Positions 8,680-20,003 of a stretch of DNA of 64,000 nucleotides are shown here, in pieces. The translations under genes were made by a program, and so were the position numbers. Numbering within the stretch: position 1 is the first letter of the stretch; each line of letters starts with the position of its first letter. The stretch spans positions 186,001-250,000 of the forward strand of contig NZ_JABBGG010000004.1 of assembly GCF_012927275.1 (NCBI RefSeq). Reading direction: 5' to 3'. The notes under the pieces were generated by a model. The model was not told the origin of the DNA. It saw nothing but the letters and a program-made list of their open reading frames with translations, and searched no databases. Origin of the DNA: Massilia polaris (lineage in GTDB: Bacteria; Pseudomonadota; Gammaproteobacteria; Burkholderiales; Burkholderiaceae_D).

Positions 8680-10407
8680 ATGAAAGACCGGACAGTGGCC
8701 TCGCGCCTGTTTAACCTCGTAAAGCCTTACCGCGCGCGCGCCTTCCTGTCGCTGCTGGCGATGGCCGGCACCGCCGCAACCCAGCCGATGCTGGGCAAGG
8801 CGCTTGAACTTTTGCTCGACAAGGGCTTCGGTCCCAACAAGACCGGCTTCAGCCTGTGGCTGGTGCCGCTGGTCCTGCTGACGATTTTCATCATGCGCGG
8901 CGTGTTCACCTTCTCGACCGCTTACCTGAACAACTGGATCATGAGCCGCGTGCTGAACGACTTGCGCCGCATGGTGTTCGACAAGCTGCTGCGCCTTCCG
9001 GTCGCGCGCTTTCACGAAGAATCCACCGGCAAGGTAATCAACACCGTCATCGGCGACGTGCGCCAGGTGGTGGACATGATCAACTCCGTGTTCCTCGCCT
9101 TCGTGCGCGATTCCCTCGTGCTGATCGGCCTTCTGGTCGGCCTGCTGTACCTGAACTGGAAGCTGACGCTGATCGCGCTGGTGGTTATCCCGCTCACCGC
9201 GCTGATCGTCCGCACTACCACCAAGCGCCTGCGCCGTTTGAACCGCGAGAACCAGCGCGTGACCGCCGAAATGACGCAGGTGGTCGAGGAGGCCGCGCGC
9301 GGCCACCAGGTCATCCGCGTGTTCTCGGGCGAGCGTTACGAGCGGCGCCGGTTTGAAGAGCGCAGCACGGCGCTGCGCGGCTTCACCCAGCGCGCCACCG
9401 TGGCCGCTGCCGCCACCGTGCCGATCACGCAGGTCGCCACAGCGCTCGCCGTGTCGATCGTCATCGTGATGGCGATCCGCTCGGACATGACGGTCGGCGA
9501 ATTCACCAATTTCATCACACTGATGCTGATGCTGCTGCAGCCGCTCAAGGCGCTGGTGGAAGTCAATGGCCCCATGCAGCGCGGATTGGCAGCAGCGGAC
9601 ACTGTCTTCGGCATGATCGATTCGCCGGTCGAAACCGATACCGGCACGATGGTGCTGGGCCGCGCGAAAGGACACCTGAAGCTGGAGGACGTGTCGTTCC
9701 GTTATTCTGAGCAAAACCCGCTGGCGCTGGATAAGGTCAACCTCGAGATCCTGCCGGGCCAGACGGTGGCGCTGGTCGGCGTGTCGGGCGGCGGCAAATC
9801 CACCTTCGTCAACCTGGTCACGCGCTTCTACGCGCCGAACCAGGGACGCCTCACGCTCGACGGCGTGCCGTATGACGAGATCACGCTGGCCAGCCTGCGC
9901 GAGCAGCTTGCGATGGTCAGCCAGAACGTGGTGCTGTTCGACGATACGCTCGGCGCCAACATCGCCTACGGCGCCGAGACGGTGGACCATGAACGCCTGG
10001 CTGCCGCGATCAAGGCCGCGCACCTGTCGGACGTCGTGGCGGCGCTGCCGGAAGGCGTCGACAGCCAGATCGGCGAGAATGGCATGCGCCTGTCGGGCGG
10101 ACAGCGCCAGCGCGTCGCCATCGCGCGCGCCATCTACAAGGACGCGCCGATCCTGATCCTCGACGAAGCGACATCGGCGCTCGACAACGAATCCGAACGC
10201 GCCGTGCAGGCCGCGCTCGACACGCTGATGGCCGGCCGCACCACGCTGGTCATCGCGCACCGCCTGTCGACAATCGAACGCGCCGACCGCATCGTCGTCA
10301 TGGAGCAGGGCCGCGTGATCGAAGCAGGCCGCCACGACGAGCTGCTGGCCGCGAACGGCATGTACGCCAACCTGTACCGCCTCCAGTTTACCAAGACCGA
10401 GCAATGA
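8680..10407 (+). CDS. msbA: Lipid A export ATP-binding/permease protein MsbA
   Basis: 575 residues, a half-transporter of the usual MsbA length. An N-terminal six-helix ABC exporter domain (about residues 1-315) is followed by an ATPase domain. This has Walker A GVSGGGKST (367-375), signature LSGGQRQR (471-478), Walker B LILDEATSALD and H-loop IAHRLST. It would flip lipid A-core across the inner membrane as a homodimer. It overlaps waaF by 4 bp (ATGA at 10404-10407), which indicates translational coupling. A multidrug exporter is the only real alternative, and the LPS context argues against it. Confidence 0.92.
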   Translation: MKDRTVASRLFNLVKPYRARAFLSLLAMAGTAATQPMLGKALELLLDKGFGPNKTGFSLWLVPLVLLTIFIMRGVFTFSTAYLNNWIMSRVLNDLRRMVFDKLLRLPVARFHEESTGKVINTVIGDVRQVVDMINSVFLAFVRDSLVLIGLLVGLLYLNWKLTLIALVVIPLTALIVRTTTKRLRRLNRENQRVTAEMTQVVEEAARGHQVIRVFSGERYERRRFEERSTALRGFTQRATVAAAATVPITQVATALAVSIVIVMAIRSDMTVGEFTNFITLMLMLLQPLKALVEVNGPMQRGLAAADTVFGMIDSPVETDTGTMVLGRAKGHLKLEDVSFRYSEQNPLALDKVNLEILPGQTVALVGVSGGGKSTFVNLVTRFYAPNQGRLTLDGVPYDEITLASLREQLAMVSQNVVLFDDTLGANIAYGAETVDHERLAAAIKAAHLSDVVAALPEGVDSQIGENGMRLSGGQRQRVAIARAIYKDAPILILDEATSALDNESERAVQAALDTLMAGRTTLVIAHRLSTIERADRIVVMEQGRVIEAGRHDELLAANGMYANLYRLQFTKTEQ

Positions 10408-11432
10408 GCCAGGACCGCACCCTCATCATTTCCCCCAACTGGATCGGCGACGCCGTGATGGCGCAGCCGCTGCTCCAGCTGCTCAGCAAAAAGAATCCAT
10501 CGCGGGCGATCGACGTGCTGGCGCCGCCATCCGTCGCGCCGGTCTGGCGCGCGATGAAGGAGGTCGACAACGTGCTGGTGACGCCGTTCCGCCACGGCGC
10601 GCTGCAGCTGCGCGAGCGCTGGAACTATGCCCAGGTACTGCGCGCGCGCGGTTATGCCGACGCCTACGTGCTGCCCAATACGCTCAAGTACGCGCTGATC
10701 CCGTGGCTGGCCGGCATTCCGCACCGCGTCGGTTACAAGGGCGAGATGCGCTACGGCCTGCTCAACCAGCTGCACCACGACGACCAGCCGCCGCGCGCGA
10801 TGGTGCCGTTCTACGCAGCGCTGGCCGATGCGCCGCGCGACCCGCTGCGCGCCAGCCTGCCGCGTCCCGCGCTGGCGGTGAGCGATGAACAGAAACGCCT
10901 CACCCGCGGAGCGCACGGAATTGCGCTGGATAAGCCGCTGGTGGTGTTCGCGCCCGGCGCGGAATTCGGATCTGCCAAGCGCTGGCCCGCCGCGCATTTC
11001 GCCGCGCTGGCGCGCGCGATCGTGCTGGAGAACCAGGGCACGCAGGTCGCGTTGCTCGGGTCGCCGAAAGACCGGGAAGTGTGCGACGAGATTGTCGCGC
11101 TGGCGCTGGCCGCGTCGGTGCGGGTGCTCAACCTGGCCGGTGCCACCAGGCTCGATGAAGCGATTGCGCTGATTGCCAGTGCGGACGCGGTGGTGTCGAA
11201 CGACTCGGGACTGCTGCACGTTGCGTCGGCGCTGAACCGTCCGGTGCTGGCGATCTACGGGCCGACGGACCCGGATCACGCGCCGCCGTTTTCGGACATG
11301 GCAAAGTCGATGTCGCTGCGGCTTGAATGCGCGCCGTGCCGGCAGCGCGAATGCCCGTTGGGGCATCACGCGTGCATGCGCGAGCTCACGCCGGATATGG
11401 TGTGGATCGAGTTGCGGAAGATGGTTGGCTGA
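10404..11432 (+). CDS. waaF: ADP-heptose:LPS heptosyltransferase II
   Basis: 342 residues, a GT9 enzyme. Its N-terminus is RTLIISPNWIGDAVMAQPLL, and the ADP-heptose-binding C-terminal half has NDSGLLHVASALNRPVLAIYGPTDP (about residues 268-292). A C-terminal PCRQRECPLGHHACM cysteine cluster is usual in WaaF proteins. It adds the second L-glycero-D-manno-heptose of the inner core on the cytoplasmic face. It overlaps msbA by 4 bp, which fits synthesis and export of lipid A-core in one operon. Confidence 0.93.
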   Translation: MSQDRTLIISPNWIGDAVMAQPLLQLLSKKNPSRAIDVLAPPSVAPVWRAMKEVDNVLVTPFRHGALQLRERWNYAQVLRARGYADAYVLPNTLKYALIPWLAGIPHRVGYKGEMRYGLLNQLHHDDQPPRAMVPFYAALADAPRDPLRASLPRPALAVSDEQKRLTRGAHGIALDKPLVVFAPGAEFGSAKRWPAAHFAALARAIVLENQGTQVALLGSPKDREVCDEIVALALAASVRVLNLAGATRLDEAIALIASADAVVSNDSGLLHVASALNRPVLAIYGPTDPDHAPPFSDMAKSMSLRLECAPCRQRECPLGHHACMRELTPDMVWIELRKMVG

Positions 11433-11500
11433 ACCGGCGTGCGCCACGTTGGCGCCTGTCTGTTGTACGATAAATCCCTCCCAACCAACGGAGCAGGACG

Positions 11501-11737
11501 ATGTACATGGTGTACTGGACGATTCTCGAAGACGGCGCTGACACGCCTCACTCGCAGGCTTTCGATACCTCCGAAATGATCCCGGCCATGACCTTCATGG
11601 AAGGCCTGCGCAAGCGCCAGCGCGCGGGCGAGGGCGTCTGTTTCATCACCATGTCGTCCGAACACCCGGACTCGGTCGGCCACCCCGGCGTCGATGTCAC
11701 CGGACCCGACTACGACTGGAAAAAGCGCCGCCGCTAA
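11501..11737 (+). CDS. Conserved small protein of unknown function
   Basis: 78 residues (MYMVYWTILEDG..., ending in a basic WKKRRR), preceded by a strong GGAGCAGGA site. There is no transmembrane segment or catalytic motif. The composition suggests a small soluble cytoplasmic protein. It lies between waaF and the convergent regulator, whose stop overlaps its last codon by 4 bp. I recognise no function. Confidence 0.7.
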   Translation: MYMVYWTILEDGADTPHSQAFDTSEMIPAMTFMEGLRKRQRAGEGVCFITMSSEHPDSVGHPGVDVTGPDYDWKKRRR

Positions 11738-12816
11738 GCGTCGCGGCGCGGCCCGAACGCCTCGTCGAGCGAGAAGATCCTGCCAGTGTCCGCGGCGTCA
11801 TAGCCGGTCAGCTTGTCCACCGCCTTGTGGTACTCCGGCAGCTGTAAAACCGCGATCAACTGCTGCATCAGCGGCTCCTGCAGCGCCGCCTTGGACAGCG
11901 CGAAGAAGTAGCGCTCGCGCACCAGCGGAATGAAGCCGAGATTGAACCGCTGCGCCGCGGTGCGCACGCCGACGCCGACATCGGCCATGCCGCTGGCGAT
12001 ATACGCCGCCACCGCCGAATGCGTGAACTCGGCATTGTGAAATCCCGTGATGCTCTTGCACGAGACCCCGGCCGCGTTGAGCATCAGCGACAGCAAGGTG
12101 CGCGTGCCGGACCCGTTCTGGCGGTTGACGAATCGCACATCGGCGCGCGCCAAATCCGCGATGCCGTTGATCCCAAGCGGATTCCGCGGCGCGACAAACA
12201 GGCCCTGGTCGCGTACCGCCACGTGGATCAGGCAGTGCTGCTCCGGATCGAGCCAGCGCATGTACACGTCCAGCATCTCCTGCTCGAATTCGCCGGTCGG
12301 CACATGGAATCCGGCCAGGTCGCACTCGCGCCGCGACAGGGCCGCGACCGCGTCGGTGCTGTTGCGGTAGCGGAGTTCAACCGGCAGCTCAACCTTGTTC
12401 AGGTGGACCATCAGCGCCGCCACCGCGAAGCCGTGGCTCGCATCCATGCGAATCATGCGCAGCTTTTCGGCGGTGATTTTCCCTAGCTCGCTTTCGAGTT
12501 CCGATGCCAGGCTGTCGAGCGTCGGCGACAGGCGCGCCGAGATGCGGCGGTCCGCCCATACCAGCTTTTGCGCCAGCGGCGTGAGCTGGGTGCCGCGTCC
12601 GCGCCCCGTCGCCAGCAGGCTTTCGCCGAACAGCGTTTCGGCTTCGCGCAGCAAGCCCCATGCGTAGCGGTAGGACAGGTTCGCGGCCTTGGCCGCCTGC
12701 GCGATCGAGCCGGTTTCCTGGATGCCCAGCAATAAGCCGAGCAGCGCCGCCGTATCCATGGCGGGCTGCGCACCGAAGCTGATTTCCCAATGCGGACGAA
12801 TGTTCACTTTAAGCAT
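11734..12816 (-). CDS. ModE-like helix-turn-helix regulator with periplasmic-binding-like sensor domain
   Basis: 360 residues. The N-terminal ~110 residues are a ModE/LysR-type winged helix (TGSIAQAAKAANLSYRYAWGLLREAETLFG). From about residue 130 follows a type-2 periplasmic-binding-like domain (PBP_like; RFVNRQNGSGTRTLLSLML at about 230). Proteins of this build sense an oxyanion, molybdate or tungstate or a pathway substrate. It is divergent from the OFA transporter and formate dehydrogenase genes, with tupBCA downstream of those, so control of that unit is the natural inference. A 12-bp palindrome covers its own start codon (12811-12822), which suggests autoregulation. Confidence 0.8.
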   Translation of the reverse strand: MLKVNIRPHWEISFGAQPAMDTAALLGLLLGIQETGSIAQAAKAANLSYRYAWGLLREAETLFGESLLATGRGRGTQLTPLAQKLVWADRRISARLSPTLDSLASELESELGKITAEKLRMIRMDASHGFAVAALMVHLNKVELPVELRYRNSTDAVAALSRRECDLAGFHVPTGEFEQEMLDVYMRWLDPEQHCLIHVAVRDQGLFVAPRNPLGINGIADLARADVRFVNRQNGSGTRTLLSLMLNAAGVSCKSITGFHNAEFTHSAVAAYIASGMADVGVGVRTAAQRFNLGFIPLVRERYFFALSKAALQEPLMQQLIAVLQLPEYHKAVDKLTGYDAADTGRIFSLDEAFGPRRDA

Positions 12817-12909
12817 ATGCTTTAAATAGCCTATTTTTTAACCATTTGCATCATGATACGCTCCGCAAACAATAAAAGTTGTACAGGATATATGCTTTTT
12901 TGAGCATAT
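12811..12909. promoter_or_regulatory. Divergent control region with AGCATAT-type inverted repeats
   Basis: Two inverted repeats share one half-site. At 12811-12822 there is a gapless palindrome AAGCATATGCTT over the regulator's ATG. At 12890-12909 there is ATATGCT, a 6-base spacer, then AGCATAT, about 32 bp before the transporter start. Shared half-sites at both ends of a divergent intergenic region are expected for operators of the adjacent regulator. This is not the classical ModE box. The binding protein is inferred. Confidence 0.6.
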
Positions 12910-12940
12910 TCGAGGTCAAATAAAATAGTGGAGCGAGACA

Positions 12941-14584
12941 ATGGCTTTTCTGGATTTTCTAGATAAGAAACACACGATTGCGGGTCCGGGCTTTAACCGC
13001 TGGCTGGTTCCGCCCGCAGCGCTGGCAATTCACCTGTGCATTGGCATGGCCTACGGTTTTTCCGTATTCTGGCTGCCGCTGTCGAAAGCGATCGGCATCA
13101 CCGAGTCCCTGGCGTGTTCCGCGGATATGGGTTTCATGGCGCAGATCATGTCCAGCACCTGTGACTGGAAGATCTCGATGCTGGGCTGGATGTACACCTT
13201 GTTCTTCGTCTTCCTCGGTTTGGCCGCCTGGCTGTTCGGCGGCTGGCTCGAGCACGCAGGCCCGCGCAAGGCCGGCCTGGTCTCGGCAGTGTGCTGGTGC
13301 GGCGGCCTGGTGATTTCGGCCTTCGGCATCTACACCCACCAGATCTGGCTGATGTGGCTCGGTTCCGGCGTCATCGGCGGTATCGGCCTCGGCCTCGGCT
13401 ACATTTCGCCCGTATCGACCCTGATCAAATGGTTCCCGGACCGCCGCGGCATGGCGACCGGCATGGCCATCATGGGCTTCGGCGGCGGCGCGATGATCGG
13501 CGCACCGCTGGCGAATATGCTGATGACCTACTTCGCGACCCCGACCTCGGTAGGCGTCTGGGAGACCTTCCTGGCCCTGGCTGCGATCTACTTCGTGTTC
13601 ATGGTGGCCGGCGCACTGACCTACCGCGTGCCTGCCACCGGCTGGAAGCCTGAAGGCTGGACTCCGCCGGCCCCTACCGCCAACACGATGATCACCGCGC
13701 GCCACGTGCACGCCAGCCGCGTATGGGGCATTCCGCAGTTCTGGCTGATCTGGGGCGTGCTGTTCCTGAACGTCTCGGCCGGTATCGGCATCCTGGGCAT
13801 GGCGTCGCCACTGCTGCAGGAAGTCTTCGGCGGCCGCCTGATCGGCGTCGACCTCGGCTTCAATGACCTCGACGCCACGCAAAAGGGCCAGATCGCCGCG
13901 ATTGCCGCCGGCTTCACCGGCCTGCTGTCGCTGTTTAACATCGGCGGCCGCTTCGCATGGGCGTCCTGCTCCGACTACATCGGCCGCAAGGCAACCTACT
14001 TCATCTTCCTGATACTCGGGTTTATACTGTACGTATCGATTCCGTCGATGGCGCACACCGGCCAGCTGGCACTGTTTGTGGGCTTCATCTGCATTATCCT
14101 GTCGATGTACGGCGGCGGCTTTGCGACCGTACCGGCTTACCTGGCTGACCTGTTTGGCACGCAGATGGTGGGTGCAATCCACGGCCGCCTGCTCACCGCC
14201 TGGGCTGCGGCTGGTGTACTTGGTCCGATCCTGATCAACTACATCCGCGAGTACCAGATCGCCAACGGCGTGCCGAAGGCGCAAGCCTACGACGTGACGA
14301 TGTATGTCCTGGCCGGCCTGGTCGCGCTGGGCGTGCTGCTTAACGCGATGATCCGTCCGCTGGACAACAAGCACTTCATGACCGACGACGAACTGAAAGC
14401 CGAAAAGAGGCTGGCCCAGGAACGCGAAGTCACCGCGGCCACCGGCCCGCGTGTCGACAGCGGCGGTAGCGTTGGAGTCGGCAGCAACCCTGTCGTTACG
14501 ACGTTCGCCTGGGCAGCAGTCGGCATCCCGCTGATGCTCGGCATATGGATCACGCTGCAGAAGGCGTCGGTGCTTTTCAAGTAA
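12941..14584 (+). CDS. OFA-family MFS transporter (oxalate/formate antiporter family)
   Basis: 547 residues with 12 predicted membrane segments. It has the OFA family look: GIAYGFSVFW-like first helix (MAYGFSVFWLPLSKAIG), WFPDRRGMATGMAIMGFGGGAMIGAP in the first half, and YGGGFATVPAYLADLFGTQMVGAIHGRLLTAWAAAG in the second. A ~45-residue insert with a Cys-containing segment lies after helix 1. OFA proteins exchange small carboxylates such as oxalate and formate. Its position first in the formate dehydrogenase unit suggests formate uptake. A GGAGCGAG site precedes the ATG. Confidence 0.85.
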   Translation: MAFLDFLDKKHTIAGPGFNRWLVPPAALAIHLCIGMAYGFSVFWLPLSKAIGITESLACSADMGFMAQIMSSTCDWKISMLGWMYTLFFVFLGLAAWLFGGWLEHAGPRKAGLVSAVCWCGGLVISAFGIYTHQIWLMWLGSGVIGGIGLGLGYISPVSTLIKWFPDRRGMATGMAIMGFGGGAMIGAPLANMLMTYFATPTSVGVWETFLALAAIYFVFMVAGALTYRVPATGWKPEGWTPPAPTANTMITARHVHASRVWGIPQFWLIWGVLFLNVSAGIGILGMASPLLQEVFGGRLIGVDLGFNDLDATQKGQIAAIAAGFTGLLSLFNIGGRFAWASCSDYIGRKATYFIFLILGFILYVSIPSMAHTGQLALFVGFICIILSMYGGGFATVPAYLADLFGTQMVGAIHGRLLTAWAAAGVLGPILINYIREYQIANGVPKAQAYDVTMYVLAGLVALGVLLNAMIRPLDNKHFMTDDELKAEKRLAQEREVTAATGPRVDSGGSVGVGSNPVVTTFAWAAVGIPLMLGIWITLQKASVLFK

Positions 14585-14656
14585 TTGAGTAATCGAAATC
14601 GCGCGGGGGCGGCCACGAGCCGTTCCCGCGCTTGTTGAACTACCCAGGATTAAATC

Positions 14657-16353
<1,697 letters not shown>

Positions 16354-16357
<4 letters not shown>

Positions 16358-19146
16358 ACGTGACCGCCCTCAAGTTCGAAATCAACGGCCGCGAGGTCGA
16401 GGCCTTTGCCAACGAGACGCTGATTGCAGTGGCCGACCGCGAAGGCATCGAGATTCCGCGCCTGTGCTACAAGCCGGGCATGGAAGAAGTCGGCAACTGC
16501 CGTTCCTGCATGGTCGAAATCGACGGCGAGCGCGTGCTCGCGCCGTCGTGCTGCCGCTTCCCGACGCCGGGCATGAAGGTCAGCACCGACAGCAAGCGCG
16601 CAGTCGCGGCCCAGAAGATGGTGCTCGAACTGCTGATGTCCGACATGCCGGAGAGGGAATACACGCGCCATAACGAGCTCGATTTCTGGGCCGGCAAGAT
16701 GGCGCTGGGCCGTCCGCGCTTCGCCGCGCGCGCCCAGGTGGCGCGCGACGCCTCGCACGCCGCGATCACCGTCAACCTCGACGCCTGCATCCAGTGCACC
16801 CGCTGCGTACGCGCCTGCCGCGACGAGCAGGTCAACGACGTGATCGGCTTTGCCTTCCGCGGCGAGTCGAGCAAGATCGTGTTCGACATGGATGACCCGA
16901 TGGGCAATTCCACCTGCGTCGCCTGCGGCGAATGCGTACAGGCCTGCCCGACCGGAGCCCTGATGCCGGCGCGCGAGGCCGCGCTGTCGGTCCCGGACAA
17001 GAAGGTCGATTCGGTCTGCCCGTATTGCGGCGTCGGCTGCCAGCTGACGTACAACGTCAAGGACAACAAGATTTTGTACGTCGAAGGACGCGACGGCCCG
17101 GCCAACCACGGCCGCCTGTGCGTCAAGGGGCGCTACGGTTTCGACTACGCGCACCACCCGCACCGACTGACCAAGCCGCTGATTCGCCGCGAAGGCATGC
17201 CGAAGACCGGCGACTTCAAGATGGACCCGGACCGCGTGATGGACGTGTTCCGCGAGGCCACCTGGGAAGAAGCGCTGGAAGTCGCCGGCGGCAAGCTGGC
17301 GCGGATCCGCGATACCTTCGGCAAGCGCTCGCTGGCCGGCTTTGGCTCGGCCAAGGGCAGCAACGAAGAAGCCTACCTGTTCCAGAAGCTTGTGCGCACC
17401 GGTTTCGGCAGCAACAACGTCGACCACTGCACGCGCCTGTGCCACGCATCGTCGGTCGCGGCGCTGCTGGAAGGGATTGGATCGGGCGCGGTATCGAACC
17501 CGGTCATGGACGTGACGCTCGCCGATGTGGTTATCGTGATCGGCGCCAACCCGACCGTGAACCACCCGGTGGCGGCAACCTGGATCAAGAACGCGATCAA
17601 GCACGGCACCAAGCTGGTCGTGTGCGACCCGCGCAAATCCGACCTTGCGCGCAGCGCCCACCGCTACCTGCAGTTCAAGCCTGACACCGACGTCGCGCTG
17701 CTCAACGCGATGATGCATGTGATCGTCAGCGAAGGCCTGGTCGACGCCGACTTCATCTCCAGCCGCACGATCGGCTACGCCGAGCTGGAACAGAACGTCG
17801 CCGGGTACAGCCCGGAGCTGATGGCGCCGATCTGCGGCATCGACGCCGACACCATCCGCTACGTGGCGCGCCTGTACGCGACCTCGAAGGCATCGATGAT
17901 CCTGTGGGGCATGGGCATTTCGCAGCACATCCACGGCACCGACAACGCGCGCTGCCTGATCGCGCTGGCGCTGATGACCGGCCAGATCGGCCGTCCAGGC
18001 ACCGGCCTGCATCCGCTGCGCGGCCAGAACAACGTGCAGGGCGCATCCGACGCGGGCCTGATCCCGATGATGTTCCCAGACTATCAGCGCGTCGATAATC
18101 CTGCCGCGCATGCCAAGTTCGAAAAGGCATGGGGCATGAAGCTGGACGACAAGCCGGGCCTGACCGTGGTCGAGATCATGGACGCGATCCTGCGCAGGGA
18201 AGTACGCGGCATGTACATCATGGGCGAGAACCCGGCGATGTCCGACCCCGACGCCAACCATGCGCGCGAATCGCTCGCCGCGCTTGACCACCTGGTCGTG
18301 CAGGACATCTTCCTGACCGAGACCTGCTACCTCGCCGACGTGATCCTGCCAGCTTCCGCCTTCCCGGAAAAAACCGGCAGCTTCACCAACACCGACCGCC
18401 TCGTGCAGATCGGCCGCCAGGCGATCAATCCGCCGGGCGACGCGAAGCAGGACCTGTGGATCATCCAGCAGATGGCGCACAAGCTTGGCCTCGACTGGCA
18501 GTACGGCCACGTGTCGGAAGTATTCGACGAGATGCGCCACACGATGCCTAGCATCGGCGGCATCACGTGGGAGCGCCTGGAGCGCGAACACGCGGTCACC
18601 TATCCGTGCGCGGTGGAGGGCGACCCTGGCCAGTCAGTGGTGTTCACCGAAACCTTCCCGCGCGAGTCTGGCCGCGCGCGCTTCGTGCCGGCCGATATCA
18701 TCCCGGCCAACGAGCGTCCTGACGCCGAGTACCCGATGGTGCTGATCACCGGCCGCCAGCTCGAACACTGGCATACCGGCAGCATGACCCGCCGCGCCAC
18801 GGTGCTCGACGCGATCGAGCCGGATCCTGTGGCGCTGGTCCATCCGCTCGACCTGTCCGCGATGGGCGGCAAGCCGGGCGACGTGATCACCATCGAATCG
18901 CGCCGCGGCACGGTCACCTTATACGCGCGCGCCGACGACAGCTCGCCGCGCGGTGCGATCTTCGTCCCGTTCTGCTACTACGAGGCGGCGATCAACAAGC
19001 TGACCAATGCCGCCTTGGATCCGTACGGCAAGATCCCCGAGTTCAAATATTGCGCCATCCGTGTCGCCTTGGGCGGCACGGTCGAAGAGCAAGGTTCGTA
19101 CGGTGGAGGACAGATACTGGAAGACATGGCACAATCGCCAGCATGA
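16354..19146 (+). CDS. fdsA: NAD-dependent formate dehydrogenase catalytic (alpha) subunit
   Basis: 930 residues in the FdsA layout. It starts with an N-terminal NuoG-like [2Fe-2S] domain (PRLCYKPGM..NCRSCMVE..SCC). A His-ligated cluster region and two ferredoxin-type [4Fe-4S] motifs (CIQCTRCVRAC, CVACGECVQACP) follow. A further CPYCGVGC cluster opens the bis-MGD domain. The metal ligand is C363 followed by H364 (RLCHASS), so this is a Cys enzyme and not a selenocysteine one. It oxidises formate to CO2 at a Mo or W centre. It overlaps the preceding gene and fdhD by 4 bp each. Confidence 0.95.
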
Positions 19147-20003
19147 CAAATTCGCCATTCCGGTACAGGCCGCAGCTGTCGGAAGCCGCTGCCAGCCTCA
19201 CGCATGACGTCGAGGTTGTGGATGAGCGCGGCCGCCGTTCGGTGATCGCGATTCCGGCCGAGCGGCCGCTGACCGTGTATGTCGACAAGCGCGAACTGGT
19301 GACCCTGATGACCCTGGGCGGCGCGCCGGAAGCGCTGACCCTCGGCTACCTGCGCAACCAGCGCCTCGTCAAATCCATCGAGGACATCGTCTCGGTGCAG
19401 GTCGACTGGTCGGTCGACGCGGTGGCGGTCGTCACACGCCACGGCATCGCCAACGTCGAAGAACGCACGTCCAAAAAAGTGGTGACGACCGGCTGCGGCC
19501 AGGGCTCGGTGTTCGGCGGCCTGATGGACGACATCGAACAGATCTCTCTGCCGCCGGATGCGCGCCTGCGCCAGTCGACCATCTACCGGATCGTCGAAAC
19601 GATCCGCACGCAGCAGTCGATCTACAAACAGGCTGGCTCGGTGCACGGCTGCGCGCTGTTCTCGAAGGACGGCGAGCTGCTGTACTTCGTCGAAGACGTC
19701 GGCCGCCACAACGCGGTGGACGCCATCGCCGGCAAGATGTGGCTCGAGCAGATGGACGGCGGCGACAAGGTGTTCTACACGACCGGCCGCCTGACTTCCG
19801 AAATGGTGATCAAGGGCGCGCAGATGGGGATACCCTTCCTGCTCTCGCGCTCCGGCACCACGCAGATGGGCCACATGGTGGCCGGTAAGGTCGGCATGAC
19901 CTTGCTGGCGCGCTGCACCGGCAAGCACTTCCTCTTATTGACGGGGCATGACAAGATCGATTTCGAGCCGCAGCTGCTCGAAGTAGCGCCCCGCATCGCC
20001 TGA
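19143..20003 (+). CDS. fdhD: Formate dehydrogenase accessory sulfurtransferase FdhD/FdsC
   Basis: 286 residues. The ATG at 19143 overlaps the fdsA stop (ATGA), and a longer in-frame start at 19050 lies inside fdsA and is unlikely. Family features are RPLTVYVDKREL near residue 42, then GSVHGCALFSKDGELLYFVEDVGRHNAVDAIAGKM and SRSGTTQMGHMVA. FdhD-type proteins carry sulfur to, or hold, the bis-MGD cofactor before insertion. The cysteine motif reads T-G-C118-G-Q-G121 here, so only the first cysteine of the E. coli-type CxxC is kept. Confidence 0.92.
   Translation: MTNSPFRYRPQLSEAAASLTHDVEVVDERGRRSVIAIPAERPLTVYVDKRELVTLMTLGGAPEALTLGYLRNQRLVKSIEDIVSVQVDWSVDAVAVVTRHGIANVEERTSKKVVTTGCGQGSVFGGLMDDIEQISLPPDARLRQSTIYRIVETIRTQQSIYKQAGSVHGCALFSKDGELLYFVEDVGRHNAVDAIAGKMWLEQMDGGDKVFYTTGRLTSEMVIKGAQMGIPFLLSRSGTTQMGHMVAGKVGMTLLARCTGKHFLLLTGHDKIDFEPQLLEVAPRIA

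Noticed and set aside
14585-14656. Terminator between the OFA transporter and the formate dehydrogenase genes
   Set aside because: A GC-rich imperfect hairpin is present near 14601-14632, but no T-run follows and the genes run in the same direction, so read-through is more likely.
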